Notes: generated from the sequence alone by a model not told the origin. Shown: positions 34,750-44,082, numbered from the stretch's first letter. The stretch is 64,000 nt of DNA from Pseudomonas sp049840615 (GCA_049840615.1 JASGKM010000038.1:20939-84938); one strand, 5' to 3'. Program-made: numbers and translations.

Positions 34750-34779
34750 CATTTCCGGGTGGTTCTTGTCGAAGGCGCT

Positions 34780-37167
34780 TCAGCGACGGACGGGAATCAG
34801 CCGCAGGATGCCCTTGGTGTTGGCTTTCACCTCATTGTCGTCATAGTGCTGCGGCAGGTACTGGCCTTCGATATAGGCTTCGGCCTGGTCGTCGTAGTGC
34901 TTGTCGAAGGGCACGCCGCTCTGACCCACCGGGTTGATGCCCAGGCTGTGGGCGGGGTCGGCGAAGTCGATCAGGCGACGAGTGGACGGGCCATAGACCA
35001 CCTGCCAGGGTGCCGGGCCGACACGGGCGGAGAGGTTGTTCGGCACCTCGTGGCCGCCCGGCGCGGCGAACGGGCCGACGTTGAAGAGTCGGTCCAGCGG
35101 CTTCTGCTGGCCCAGTGGGTGGCCGTGGGTCAGGGTGTGCGCCTTGCCCCACTGCCACTGCTTCGAGTCCTGGCCGAGGACGGCACGCAGATGCGCCAGG
35201 CTGTCCTTCCAGGCGGCCTTGACGATATCGGCGCGGGTTTCCTTCTGCGGCGTCTTGCGGTTGTCCCACCAGGGCGAACTCTCGTCGGCGGCCAGGCGCG
35301 GCAGAGCCACGTCGAGCACGCGGGTGGACAGCAGGTTGTCGAAGAAGGCGTCACCCATCTCATCGCGCATGGCGTCGTCGGCCACCTGGTAGAGGAACTG
35401 GTTGAACAGCGTGGCGGTAACCGAGTCCAGCGGATGGTCGCCCTGCCAGTTGGCCAGGTTCTCCACCAGCGCTTTCTCTTCGTCGGTTCCGGCGGCTTCA
35501 CGCAGGATCGGCAGCAGCGGCTTGAGGAAGCGCGGGCCGTAGCCGGTGGCGGTGTCCAGTTGTAGCGCCTGGCTGTTCTGCAGGTCCCACTTCACCGAAG
35601 CGTCGGACAGATGCTTGTTCAACTGCTGACCGCGATCGGGCAGGTTGTAGTAGCCCGGCACCGGACGGCCATTGGCCGGCACCGGCTGGAAGTTGGCGGA
35701 GACGATGTAGCCGCGCGCCGGGTTTTCTTCCTGCGGGTTCTCGCTGAAGGGGTAGAAGCCGGTCTTGTCGGCCTGGCCGCTGGCGCCGTCGAGCAGGAAG
35801 TTCGGGTTGACCCCGTCCGGACGCACCGGCAGTTGCGCGGCCGCCCACCAGCCGATGTCGCCATGGGCGTTGGCGTAGACCACGTTGAGGCCCGGCGACT
35901 GGATTTTCGACGCCGCCGTGCGCGCCTTGGTGAGGGTATCGGCGCGGTTCAGCTCGTAGAAGGCGTCGAGGATCGGGTTCCGGGTTTCCAGGAAGGCCCA
36001 CCACATCGCCACCGGGGTCTTGCCCGAGGCCGTACCCAGCGCGTCGTTGACCAGCGGGCCGTGGGGCGAGCTGCGCAGGGTGATCTTCACCGGCGCCTCG
36101 CCCTTCACCGCGATGCTCTGTTCTTCGCTCTTCAGGTCCACCCACTGGCCGTGGTACCAGACCTGGTTGGGATTGTCGGGATTGACCTTCTCGGCGACCA
36201 GATCGACGTCGTCGTTCTGGAACATGGTCAGGCTCCAGCCGAACTGCAGGTTGTGGCCGAGCGAGGCAAAGGGGTTGAGCGCCTGGTAGTGGCCGTACAG
36301 TTCGAAGCCCGGCGCACTGGCCTGCATCTCATACCACACTGCCGGCACGGCGAAGCGGATGTGCGGGTCGCCCGCCAGCAGCGGCTTGCCGCTCTTGGTG
36401 CGGCTACCGGAAACGGCCCAGGCGTTGCTGCCCTCGAACTGCGGCAGACCGGCCTTCTCCAGCGCCGCGTGGCTCAGCCGGGCGATGGCGCCCAGGTCCT
36501 GCCAGTCGGCGGAGGCCAGTGCCTTGGGGGTCATCACGCCTTCGGGGTGCCAGTCCAGGTCGAAGACCTTCAGGTAGTCCGCGCCCAGCTCGTCGCGCAC
36601 GTAGGTCAGCACCGGCTCGGTACGGAAGGCGGCGGCGAAGCTGTAAGCCATGTAGCCGGCGACGCTGACGGTGTCTTCGGGAGTGAAGGCGCGCTTGGGA
36701 ATGCCGAGGATGTCGAACTCCACCGGACGCGGGTGGCTGTCCTGGAACTGGTTGACGCCATCGAGGTAGGCAACCAGCGCCTTCCACGCCGGGGAATTCT
36801 TGTCCTGGGTCTTCACGTACTCCGCCGCGTGGTCGCGAATGCGCAGGCTGCGGAACATGCGGTCGGTGTCCACGAGCTTGGGCCCGAGCACCTCGGCCAG
36901 CTCGCCACGGGACAGGCGCCGCAGGATTTCCATCTGGAACAGGCGGTCCTGGGCGTGGACATAACCGATCGCCCGGTACATGTCCTCTTCGCTGCCGGCC
37001 TTGATGTGCGGCACGCCACGCTCGTCGTAGCGGACCGTGACTTCGCTGGCGAGGCCGGCCAGGGGCAGTTGTCCGTCGCGTACCGGCTGCTTGCCGTGCA
37101 GGTACCAGCCGGCACCGGCCGTTGCAGCGGCGATGACGACAGCGAGGACAGTCAAAGTGCGTTTCAT
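34780..37167 (-). CDS. hacB: Periplasmic penicillin-acylase-family amidohydrolase (HacB-like)
   Basis: The 795-residue Ntn-hydrolase has a signal or anchor segment (KRTLTVLAVVIAAATAGAGWYLHG), an alpha chain, and the self-cleavage Gly-Ser at EGSNAWAVSGSRTKSGKP, where Ser247 becomes the N-terminal nucleophile of the beta chain. RYDERGVPHI and FGWSLTMFQNDDVD are further family marks. Order (spuH, acylase, AraC regulator) matches PAO1 PA0305, HacB, which degrades acyl-homoserine lactones. Whether this protein does the same is inferred from synteny; penicillin-type amides are an alternative. I chose the ATG at 37167 because AAGGAG lies seven bases upstream; the longer upstream frame has no such support. 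Confidence 0.88.
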   Translation of the reverse strand: MKRTLTVLAVVIAAATAGAGWYLHGKQPVRDGQLPLAGLASEVTVRYDERGVPHIKAGSEEDMYRAIGYVHAQDRLFQMEILRRLSRGELAEVLGPKLVDTDRMFRSLRIRDHAAEYVKTQDKNSPAWKALVAYLDGVNQFQDSHPRPVEFDILGIPKRAFTPEDTVSVAGYMAYSFAAAFRTEPVLTYVRDELGADYLKVFDLDWHPEGVMTPKALASADWQDLGAIARLSHAALEKAGLPQFEGSNAWAVSGSRTKSGKPLLAGDPHIRFAVPAVWYEMQASAPGFELYGHYQALNPFASLGHNLQFGWSLTMFQNDDVDLVAEKVNPDNPNQVWYHGQWVDLKSEEQSIAVKGEAPVKITLRSSPHGPLVNDALGTASGKTPVAMWWAFLETRNPILDAFYELNRADTLTKARTAASKIQSPGLNVVYANAHGDIGWWAAAQLPVRPDGVNPNFLLDGASGQADKTGFYPFSENPQEENPARGYIVSANFQPVPANGRPVPGYYNLPDRGQQLNKHLSDASVKWDLQNSQALQLDTATGYGPRFLKPLLPILREAAGTDEEKALVENLANWQGDHPLDSVTATLFNQFLYQVADDAMRDEMGDAFFDNLLSTRVLDVALPRLAADESSPWWDNRKTPQKETRADIVKAAWKDSLAHLRAVLGQDSKQWQWGKAHTLTHGHPLGQQKPLDRLFNVGPFAAPGGHEVPNNLSARVGPAPWQVVYGPSTRRLIDFADPAHSLGINPVGQSGVPFDKHYDDQAEAYIEGQYLPQHYDDNEVKANTKGILRLIPVRR

Positions 37168-37274
37168 GCGGCAACTCCTTGTTGTTATGCGGCGATTTTG
37201 CAGTGGATGCCGCTCGTCGCTCATTGACCAGACATCTCGCTGCTGGAATTCTCTGGTCAATCCCAGGAGTCACC

Positions 37275-38324
37275 ATGGCCGCCCCCGAGCTGAACTTCCC
37301 CGCCACCCCGGCGCTGACCCAGTCCGCCACTCTGCGCCGCCAGCTGTATGAGGCGCTTTCGGTACTGGGCTTCGATCCCACCGACATCTACCGCCAGGCC
37401 CTGCAGAAGGTGCGCTTGCCGGCGCCCGCGCAGAGCGGTCGTCTGGTGCACGACGACGCGCCCCTGTTCTGGACGACCCTTGACGAGATTACCGGCGACG
37501 CCGATATCGGTCTGCACCTGGGCGAGGCGATGAAGCCGCGCCTGCTGGACGTGGTCGGCTACCTGCTGATGGCCAGCAGCGACCTGCGCGAGGCGCTGCA
37601 CAGTTTCCTGCGCTTCCAGCACATCCTCTCCGGTGGCTTTGCCGCGCAGATGCGCGAGGAGGGCGAGCAGATTCGGCTGATCCTCGACCTCAACTACCTG
37701 GGCACCAGCAACCTGCGGCAGCAGATGGAGTGCCTGATGCTGCTGTTCCTCAAGCTGCTGGCGCTGATCACCGACGATGAGTTCCGCGTCCAGGCCATCG
37801 AATTCCGCCATCCGCAGCCTCGCCGGCTGAGCGAACACCGACGGCTGTTCGGCCTGACCCCGAGCTTCGGCAAGCCCAACGACGCACTGCTGTTCGACCG
37901 CGCCCAAATGGCCCGGCCGTCACGCACCGGCAACCCGGTGCTGCACCGTTTGCTGACCGAGCATGCGCGGGAACAGCTGGGAACGCTGGACGAAAACGAC
38001 CTGCTCAATCGCCTGCGTTACCTGCTTGGCATTCGCCTGGGAGAGGAGGAGTGCACCCTGCAAAGCTGCGCCCGCGAGCTGGGCGTGCGCCCTGGATTGC
38101 TGCAGCGCAACCTGGCGAGCCGCGCGCAGACCTTCAGGGAAGTGCGCGAAGAAGTGCGCCGACAGCGCGCGGCGCAATTGCTGGAGCAGGGCGTGGCGAT
38201 CCGTGAAGTGGCGCGTGCCTGCGGCTTCGCCGAGTTGTCGCCGTTCTATCGCGCGTTCAAGCGCTGGTATGCGGTGCCGCCCGAACGCTATCGCCAGCGC
38301 CTGCAGGGCGGCACCGAAGGTTGA
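37275..38324 (+). CDS. AraC-family transcriptional regulator
   Basis: The 349-residue protein has an N-terminal arabinose-binding-like domain (PF12625 type; GEAMKPRLLDVVGYLLMASSD near 85-105, then FRFQHI-like). Two C-terminal helix-turn-helix motifs follow, with VAIREVARACGFAELSPFYRAFKRW, the standard AraC tail. It is divergent from the acylase gene with 107 bases between starts, so it probably controls it and itself. The ATG at 37275 follows CAGGAG. The effector is unknown. The position matches PA0306. Confidence 0.9.
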   Translation: MAAPELNFPATPALTQSATLRRQLYEALSVLGFDPTDIYRQALQKVRLPAPAQSGRLVHDDAPLFWTTLDEITGDADIGLHLGEAMKPRLLDVVGYLLMASSDLREALHSFLRFQHILSGGFAAQMREEGEQIRLILDLNYLGTSNLRQQMECLMLLFLKLLALITDDEFRVQAIEFRHPQPRRLSEHRRLFGLTPSFGKPNDALLFDRAQMARPSRTGNPVLHRLLTEHAREQLGTLDENDLLNRLRYLLGIRLGEEECTLQSCARELGVRPGLLQRNLASRAQTFREVREEVRRQRAAQLLEQGVAIREVARACGFAELSPFYRAFKRWYAVPPERYRQRLQGGTEG

Positions 38325-38327
38325 GGA

Positions 38328-38840
38328 TTACTCGGCCAGCGGGATCTCGCGGCTGACTTCCAGCAGCGCCATGGCGTCGAGCTGGTCCTCGATCTGCAGG
38401 AAGCGCAGCGCGCGTTGCGGCGAGACTTCCTTGGCGATGCGCTTGAGGTACTTCTCCTTGAGGTCCTGTTTGTCGTCCTGCAGCTCCAGCACCTGCTTCT
38501 GCAGTTTTGCCGCGTCGTCATTGCTGACCGAGCCGGTGTTATAGCTGTTGGCGTAATCGATGATGATCGCCAGGGTCTGCTTGCTCAGCTTGTCCGCTTC
38601 GGTGCGGTAGCTGTTGTAGATCGGCCAGAACTTCTCGGTTTCCTGCGGGGTGAGCTTCATGTTGGCTTCGACGATGCGCTTGCGCTTGTAGTCGATGTCG
38701 GCAATGCGGTTGTTGATGGCCTGCTTGTGCTGCTCCATCACCTGTTTGCTGTTGGGGGCATCTTCGGCGTGGGCGGCCAGGGGCAGGACAAGCCCGGTGG
38801 AGAGAACGGCGCAGAAGGCGAGGGCGGAATGAAGACGCAT
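38328..38840 (-). CDS. Exported helical protein of unknown function
   Basis: The 170-residue protein has a signal peptide (about 1-25, LVLPLAAHA). The rest is strongly helical and charged, likely a coiled coil (about 30-150), with repeated Lys/Glu/Gln patterns. It has no catalytic motif I recognise. The reading from ATG at 38840 has AAGGAG-like bases upstream. The stop lies three bases after the convergent AraC stop, so the two transcripts run into each other. By position it corresponds to PA0307. It may be a periplasmic chaperone-like or envelope protein, which is a guess. Confidence 0.8.
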   Translation of the reverse strand: MRLHSALAFCAVLSTGLVLPLAAHAEDAPNSKQVMEQHKQAINNRIADIDYKRKRIVEANMKLTPQETEKFWPIYNSYRTEADKLSKQTLAIIIDYANSYNTGSVSNDDAAKLQKQVLELQDDKQDLKEKYLKRIAKEVSPQRALRFLQIEDQLDAMALLEVSREIPLAE

Positions 38841-38928
38841 GCGGAGAGCTCCTTGGTAACGATCGGCCCTTCATGGGCCGGCGAACCAAGTGTAGTCACG
38901 GATTGGCCATCGTCTTCGTTGATGCGGC

Positions 38929-39504
38929 TCAGTGCTTTGCGCCATCCCACGGGCAGTAGCAGCCCACTGCCAGGGTGTGGGTCGCATTGACCTGGCGGCC
39001 CTGCACCAGGGCATCGAGGATCGGCTCGATGAAGCTGTTGCCCGAGGTACAAACCGCGCCTTCGCTGTAGGGGCCGAAATAGGCCAGCTTGCCCTGGGCG
39101 TCCCAGATAGCCACGGCAGGGCTCGCCGGCAACTGCTCGGCGCCGGGCAGGGAGTCCAGCGCGCGCATGGCGCTCAGCGTATCGGGCAGGTGGCCGCGGC
39201 TGCCGGGTTTCTGCACGGCGTAGAAGTCCACGCCCTGTGGACCGAAGCGCTGGATCAGCTCGGCGAGATGCTGCTGGTTGCCGACGTTGCACGGGCAGGC
39301 CGGATCCCAGAAGTGCACCAGGCGGATCTTGCCGGGGCCGGCCAGTTGTGCGGGCAGCATCAGGTGATCGCCGGAAAACAGTTGCGGCTGGTGGCTGAAC
39401 GGGCGGATGAAACGGTTCTCGTACCACCAGTAAGTGGCGAGCAGCGCGCCCAGGCAGAGCGCGGCTATCAGCCAGGTGAGCAGCGATTTTCGGCGTGAGG
39501 ACAT
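38929..39504 (-). CDS. Membrane-anchored thioredoxin-fold protein (DUF6436-like)
   Basis: The 191-residue protein has an N-terminal anchor (LLTWLIAALCLGALLATYWWY) and then a thioredoxin-like segment, IRLVHFWDPACPCNVGNQQHLAEL. The active site has Cys-Pro-Cys in place of Cys-X-X-Cys. A second pair, Cys-Tyr-Cys, lies near the C-terminus (VGCYCPWDG). It probably works in the periplasm in redox or metal handling. The ATG at 39504 gives the natural anchor, though no strong ribosome site precedes it. Function unproven. Confidence 0.75.
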   Translation of the reverse strand: MSSRRKSLLTWLIAALCLGALLATYWWYENRFIRPFSHQPQLFSGDHLMLPAQLAGPGKIRLVHFWDPACPCNVGNQQHLAELIQRFGPQGVDFYAVQKPGSRGHLPDTLSAMRALDSLPGAEQLPASPAVAIWDAQGKLAYFGPYSEGAVCTSGNSFIEPILDALVQGRQVNATHTLAVGCYCPWDGAKH

Positions 39505-39627
39505 GGCGGCGACCAGTGACAGAGTCGGTAAGATAGCCGACAAGCTTGCCACGGGGGCGAGCGCGGCAGAATATCCCGCTGCTGCGCGCGCTCCTTTCGT
39601 CACCCGCCTGCCAGAAGCGAAAAGCCC

Positions 39628-40566
39628 ATGCCTGAAGCCTTCCAGCCCGATCTGCTGCGCTCCCTGCTGCGACCTCTGACCGCAGAGGCGAACGAGGTCG
39701 GCATCGCGCTGTACCAGCATTTCTACGGCCTGGACCTGCATGCGCGCCATCCTGGCCTGCAGAGCCGGCTGGGGACCTTCGAGGCGGGTGGTTACCAGAT
39801 CGCCGCGCAGTACTGGCGACCGGTGCTGGCGCGGGGAACCGTCGTGCTGCTGCACGGTTACTACGACCACATGGGGCTTTACCGCCACGTGATCGACTGG
39901 GCGCTGGACATGGGCTTTGCCGTGCTGGCCTGCGACCTGCCGGGACATGGGCTTTCCGGCGGTGCTGTCGCCAGCATTGGTGACTTCGCCGAATACCAGG
40001 TGGTGCTCGGCGCCCTGCTCGACCAGGCCCAGGCGCTGGACCTGCCGCAACCCTGGCATCTCTGCGGGCAGAGCACCGGCGGGGCGATCCTGCTGGACTA
40101 CCTGCTCACCGGAGCACCGCGCCCCGAGCTGGGCCGCACCATCCTGCTGGCGCCGCTGGTTCGGCCGCGGGCCTGGGGCTGGTCGAAGTTCAGCTATCAG
40201 TTGCTGCGGCCCTTCGTGGACTCGATCCCGCGGCGCTTCAGTGATAACTCCAACGACGCCGAATTCCTTGCCTTCCTGCGCGACCGTGACCCGCTGCAAC
40301 CCAAGACCCTGCCCACGGCCTGGGTCGGCGCGCTGGCGCGCTGGATTCCGCGCATCGAGGCGGCCGGCCATGGCGCGCAGAGCCTGCTGGTGGTGCAGGG
40401 CGACGCTGACGAGACGGTGGACTGGCGCTACAACCTGAAGGTGCTGGAAGAGAAGTTCGAGAAGATCGAATGCCTGCTGCTGACTGGTGCACGGCACCAC
40501 CTGGCAAACGAAAGCGAGACGTTACGCAGGCGCTACTTCGATTTTCTCAGTGAGCGGATGGCATAG
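39628..40566 (+). CDS. Alpha/beta hydrolase (serine aminopeptidase S33 / monoacylglycerol-lipase-like)
   Basis: The 312-residue hydrolase has VVLLHGYYDHMGLYRHVI for the oxyanion region, the nucleophile Ser149 in CGQSTGGAIL, an acid residue in VVQGDADETVDW and the catalytic His in LLTGARHHLANE. It looks like the Hydrolase_4 group, many of which cleave lysophospholipids or monoacylglycerols. The protein has no signal peptide and should be cytoplasmic. It is divergent from the thioredoxin-fold gene and corresponds by order to PA0308. Substrate unknown. Confidence 0.87.
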   Translation: MPEAFQPDLLRSLLRPLTAEANEVGIALYQHFYGLDLHARHPGLQSRLGTFEAGGYQIAAQYWRPVLARGTVVLLHGYYDHMGLYRHVIDWALDMGFAVLACDLPGHGLSGGAVASIGDFAEYQVVLGALLDQAQALDLPQPWHLCGQSTGGAILLDYLLTGAPRPELGRTILLAPLVRPRAWGWSKFSYQLLRPFVDSIPRRFSDNSNDAEFLAFLRDRDPLQPKTLPTAWVGALARWIPRIEAAGHGAQSLLVVQGDADETVDWRYNLKVLEEKFEKIECLLLTGARHHLANESETLRRRYFDFLSERMA

Positions 40567-40719
40567 CGAGGCAGATGCGGGGGAAGGATTCGCTGTAGTC
40601 GAGGGTGTGTCCTTCACTCCTTGCGCCATGATCCTCAGGCGCCACCCTCTGTACAGCGGGTGCCATTCTAGGAGGAGCGTTCCTCGGAGTGGTCCTCAAG
40701 CAGTGTCGGTCTTTTCCGA

Positions 40720-41460
40720 TCACTGCCCGCCGGAGGACACCGATAATCCAGCCTTGAGGGCTGCCAAGGCGGCGCGGTAGTAGTCGCGGCCGGCCGGCGA
40801 CTCGCTGAAATCGGCGAGTTGACCCAGTTCGGCATCGCTCAGACCGCGGTAGACGTACAGCAGGGTGTTATCGAGATCGGCGCCGATCTGGCTCATCAGC
40901 TTCTGCCGCTGGCCTTCGAGCATGCCCTGGGTGGTGCCGCCGCCCAGCAGGCCGGGGAGCATCTGACTGAGGCTGTCGGCGGCCACGCTGGCCAGTGCCA
41001 GGCTGACTTCGGCGCCGGCTTCGCGGGCCGGGAGCACCTGGCTCAGGCGATGGACGACCTGCTTGCGGGCATCGCTGGCCTGCTGGCGTGGCAGGCCGTT
41101 GGCGTACTTCTGCAGCTGGTCGCTGCGAGTGGCCAGGGTCTCGGCGCCGGCGACCTTACGGCCCAGCGGGGATTCGAAGAAGTTCACCGCCGCAGTGCTG
41201 TCCGGCAGGTTCTGGCGCAGGCCGTTGAGGGCACGCTGGTCGATGTCGGCGGGGGCGAAGCGCTGGTTGCTGTTGTCCACAAGCGTCTGGTACAGCGCCG
41301 GCGGCAGGTTGCCCTGGTAGCGTTTCTGCGCGGCGTGCAGCGCGTCATTGAAGTGCGCTCGCTGTTCCGGCCAGCCGGCGGCCTGGTACAGGCGCTGGTA
41401 GTTGTCGGCCAGGGCAGGCATGCCCAGTACAAGAAGGGTGAGGGCCAGCAGTACGCGCAT
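40720..41460 (-). CDS. Exported DUF2059-type protein
   Basis: The 246-residue protein has a short signal peptide (MRVLLALTLLVLGMPALA) and a helical body with SPLGRKVAGAETLATRSDQLQ in the middle and FSESPAGRDYYRAALAAL at the end. These two F-x-S/E-SP-x-GR repeats are typical of DUF2059 proteins. Function is unknown. It is probably periplasmic. AGGAG precedes the ATG on the minus strand. It is divergent from the oxygenase gene with 100 bases between them, so the two may share a control region. Confidence 0.82.
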   Translation of the reverse strand: MRVLLALTLLVLGMPALADNYQRLYQAAGWPEQRAHFNDALHAAQKRYQGNLPPALYQTLVDNSNQRFAPADIDQRALNGLRQNLPDSTAAVNFFESPLGRKVAGAETLATRSDQLQKYANGLPRQQASDARKQVVHRLSQVLPAREAGAEVSLALASVAADSLSQMLPGLLGGGTTQGMLEGQRQKLMSQIGADLDNTLLYVYRGLSDAELGQLADFSESPAGRDYYRAALAALKAGLSVSSGGQ

Positions 41461-41560
41461 TGCAACTCCTTTTGGGCGGCAGGGTTCACTCGCCGGGGGC
41501 TATTGTCGGCAAGGCTTGCCCCGCTTGTCGAGACACTGGCGCCGGACGTTACAATACGCC

Positions 41561-42187
41561 ATGCATTTCGACGCCCCTTCTCCCTTCGTGCAAGGCCCCC
41601 TCCTGCAGAACATCGTTGACGACCTCGCCGAGAAGGGCTGGTCGCAGCAGGACGCCTTCCTTCCCGATGCCCTGATCGCCCAGCTGGCGACGGAATGCCG
41701 TGCGCGCGACGCGGCCGGCAAGCTGGCCTCCGCGGCCATTGGAAGGGGTGACGGGCAGGCGGTGCGCGAAGGCATTCGCGGCGATCGTATCCAGTGGCTG
41801 GAACCCGGCCAGTCCGAGGCCTGTGATCTCTATCTGGGCGCGCTGGACGCGCTGCGCCAGCAGATCAATCGCTCGCTGTACCTGGGCCTGGAAGACTTCG
41901 AGGGGCACTTCGCGCTCTATCCGCCAGGGGCGTTCTACCAGAAGCACCTGGACCGTTTTCGCGATGATGATCGCCGCACCCTGTCCGCGGTGTTCTACCT
42001 CAACCGCGACTGGGCGGTGACGCAGGGTGGCGAATTGCGCCTCTACCTCCCCGACGAACGGACACTGGACTTGCCACCGCTGGCCGGCCGGCTGGTGGTG
42101 TTCCTCTCCGGCGAGTTCCCCCACGAGGTATTGCCGGCCAGCCACGAGCGTCTGTCGCTCACCGGCTGGTTCCGCCGTCGCGGCTAA
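41561..42187 (+). CDS. 2-oxoglutarate/Fe(II)-dependent oxygenase (prolyl 4-hydroxylase-like)
   Basis: The 208-residue enzyme has the iron-binding triad His129-X-Asp131 (YQKHLDRFRDD) and His188 (EFPHEVLPA), with Arg197 in the following HERLSLTGWFRR for 2-oxoglutarate. YLNRDW and GGELRLYLPDE lie between. It matches the bacterial P4Hc/SM-20-like group. The substrate may be a prolyl residue of a cytoplasmic protein; EF-Tu is known for one Pseudomonas P4H, but I cannot assign it here. I use the ATG at 41561. Confidence 0.88.
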   Translation: MHFDAPSPFVQGPLLQNIVDDLAEKGWSQQDAFLPDALIAQLATECRARDAAGKLASAAIGRGDGQAVREGIRGDRIQWLEPGQSEACDLYLGALDALRQQINRSLYLGLEDFEGHFALYPPGAFYQKHLDRFRDDDRRTLSAVFYLNRDWAVTQGGELRLYLPDERTLDLPPLAGRLVVFLSGEFPHEVLPASHERLSLTGWFRRRG

Positions 42188-42210
42188 CCTCGCTCCGAAA
42201 CCCGAAGCGG

Positions 42211-42759
42211 TCAGTGGCCCCAGATTTTCAGGGTGCCGCTGATGTCCTGGATATCACGTACTTCGATGCTTCCCAGCTTTCCGCCGCCCACGTAGAGATC
42301 GCCGGCCACGCGCAAGCGAATGGTCTGCGACGGTAGCCCGCTGGCATTGAGTTGCTGGTTGATGGTGGTCAGGTCGGGCAGGGTCAGCGCCAGTTGCTGC
42401 TGGCCGCCGGCGCCCTGCACCACGTCGACCTGCAGGGTCGGCTGTTCGACGCCGAAGATCGGCAGGCTCAGGCCCAACTGTGCGGGCCCATAAGGCAGGC
42501 TGCCGCCGCGCCCGTCGGGACAATCGCCGGCACTCACGCAACCGTTGTCGATGAATACGTTGCGCAGCGAGACACTGCCGCCATCATCCTTCCACGCCAC
42601 GCTGTCCATGCGCGCCAACACGTCGGCGCGGATGCTGAGCCCATCCTGGCCAGTGACGGCGCCCAGGCGCTCGTTATCCAGGGCCTGGAGCTCGGCGAAG
42701 GCAAAGGGCAGGTAGGACAGCGCGGCGAAGGTGGCGGTGCAGAGCAAGAGGCGAGGCAT
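42211..42759 (-). CDS. Exported protein with VTGQDGL motif (DUF6160-like)
   Basis: The 182-residue protein has a signal peptide ending LPFAFA, then ELQALDNERLGAVTGQDGLS, a motif seen in Pseudomonas secreted or surface proteins of the DUF6160/FilA-like group. Next comes a region of polar beta-rich segments with two cysteines (NGCVSAGDC). No enzyme motif is visible. Function unknown; a surface or pilus-associated role is possible by family association only. Confidence 0.72.
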   Translation of the reverse strand: MPRLLLCTATFAALSYLPFAFAELQALDNERLGAVTGQDGLSIRADVLARMDSVAWKDDGGSVSLRNVFIDNGCVSAGDCPDGRGGSLPYGPAQLGLSLPIFGVEQPTLQVDVVQGAGGQQQLALTLPDLTTINQQLNASGLPSQTIRLRVAGDLYVGGGKLGSIEVRDIQDISGTLKIWGH

Positions 42760-43015
42760 GACGGAGGCTCCATGGCGATTGGCCGATGCGCGAGTCTGGG
42801 TGGCGGCCTGCCTGGCGGCCAGTGCCGGACGGCTGTTCCCGTCGAAGGTTGTGTTTCAGCGCTGTGCCGACGGCCGGCGAACCGCTCAAGAACCCGACTT
42901 TCGGCGGGGCGGAAACCTGTTGCGACACACGCGCCGATGAAAGTTGCGCCGCCCGGCGTGACCGGCAAACGGCGAGCGGCTAGTCTGTCCCCTTCCAAAA
43001 GGGAGTGATTCGCCC

Positions 43016-43510
43016 ATGCAGAAGGTTCTCGTCAGCCGCTGCCTGCTTGGCCATCGCGTCCGCTATGACGGCGGCGCGCACGGGCCGTTCGACCTGCTTT
43101 CGCGCTGGCTGGACCAGGGGCGGGTGGTCGCGCTATGCCCGGAGGTGGCCGGTGGTCTGCCGACGCCCCGTGCCCCCGCAGAGATCCCCGGCGGCCAGGG
43201 CATGGCGGTGCTGGAGCGGGCGCGCCCGGTGATGACAGTGGAGGGCGAGGACGTCAGCGATGCTTTCCTGCTCGGCGCCGAGGAGGCGATGGCGCTGGTG
43301 CGCCGCCACGACATCCGCCTGGCAGTGCTCAAGGCGCGTAGCCCTTCCTGCGGCAACCGCGAGAACTACGACGGCAGCTTCAGCGGCCAGAAGGTCGCCG
43401 GTGAAGGCGTTACCGCTGCCGCCCTCAAACGCATGGGCGTACTGGTGTTCAGCGAGGAAGAGCTGGATGCCGCCGCCGTCTGTCTGGCCGGGCTGGAAGC
43501 CGGAGGCTAG
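43016..43510 (+). CDS. DUF523 family protein
   Basis: The 164-residue protein has the family marks CLLGHRVRYDGGAHG, PEVAGGLPTPRAPAEI and VLKARSPSCGNRENYDGSF, with Cys residues that could bind metal or be redox active. DUF523 proteins are widespread and of unknown function, and are often fused to or beside DUF1722. The protein has no signal peptide. It starts at the ATG at 43016 after AAGGGAGTGA. It lies between two unrelated genes and gives no operon hint. Confidence 0.88.
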   Translation: MQKVLVSRCLLGHRVRYDGGAHGPFDLLSRWLDQGRVVALCPEVAGGLPTPRAPAEIPGGQGMAVLERARPVMTVEGEDVSDAFLLGAEEAMALVRRHDIRLAVLKARSPSCGNRENYDGSFSGQKVAGEGVTAAALKRMGVLVFSEEELDAAAVCLAGLEAGG

Positions 43511-43650
43511 AGCGCTCGCCGTCACTCGAAGATGCACTATTTTGCTTGAGCCTCGCGTCGTGGCGCCTATGCTTGTGCCTTCCATGCGTGAGGCGAGGCC
43601 GGCCTGAGCGGCTCCTTCGCCTTTCGATTTTCATGAAGAAGGAGAAGAAC

Positions 43651-44082
43651 ATGAGAACCCTGCTGCCTTGCCTGGGCCTTGCCGCGCTGCTCGCCGGCAC
43701 CTCTGCCGTTGCCGCCGATATCCCGCGTACCCCGGCTCCGGAAGGCGCGAAGGTGTACTTCATCGAGCCGGCCGACGGTGCCACGGTGGACAAGACCTTC
43801 ACCGTCAAATTCGGCCTCAAGGGTATGGGCGTCGCGCCGGCGGGCGTGGACTCGCCAGCCACCGGCCACCACCACCTGCTGATCGACCTCAAGGAGCAAC
43901 CAGCGATGAATATGCCGCTGCCGATGACCGATCAGATCAAGCACTTCGGCAAGGGCCAGACCGAGACTCAGGTGACCCTGCCGCCGGGCAAGCACACCCT
44001 GCAACTGCTGGTGGGCGACAAGAACCATGTGCCGTTCGACCCGCCGGTGGAGTCGCAGCAGATCACCGTCAATGTGAAGTGA
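43651..44082 (+). CDS. Exported DUF4399-type protein
   Basis: The 143-residue protein has a signal peptide (RTLLPCLGLAALLAGTSAVAA), then VYFIEPADGATVDKTFTVKFGLKGMGV. TGHHHLLID and LPPGKHTLQLLVGDKNH in the middle and end identify the DUF4399 family. These are small beta-sandwich periplasmic proteins of unknown function; the His-rich segment (TGHHHLLID) suggests metal binding. I chose the ATG at 43651 because AAGGAG lies seven bases upstream; an ATG at 43633 would put that site inside the gene. Confidence 0.86.
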   Translation: MRTLLPCLGLAALLAGTSAVAADIPRTPAPEGAKVYFIEPADGATVDKTFTVKFGLKGMGVAPAGVDSPATGHHHLLIDLKEQPAMNMPLPMTDQIKHFGKGQTETQVTLPPGKHTLQLLVGDKNHVPFDPPVESQQITVNVK

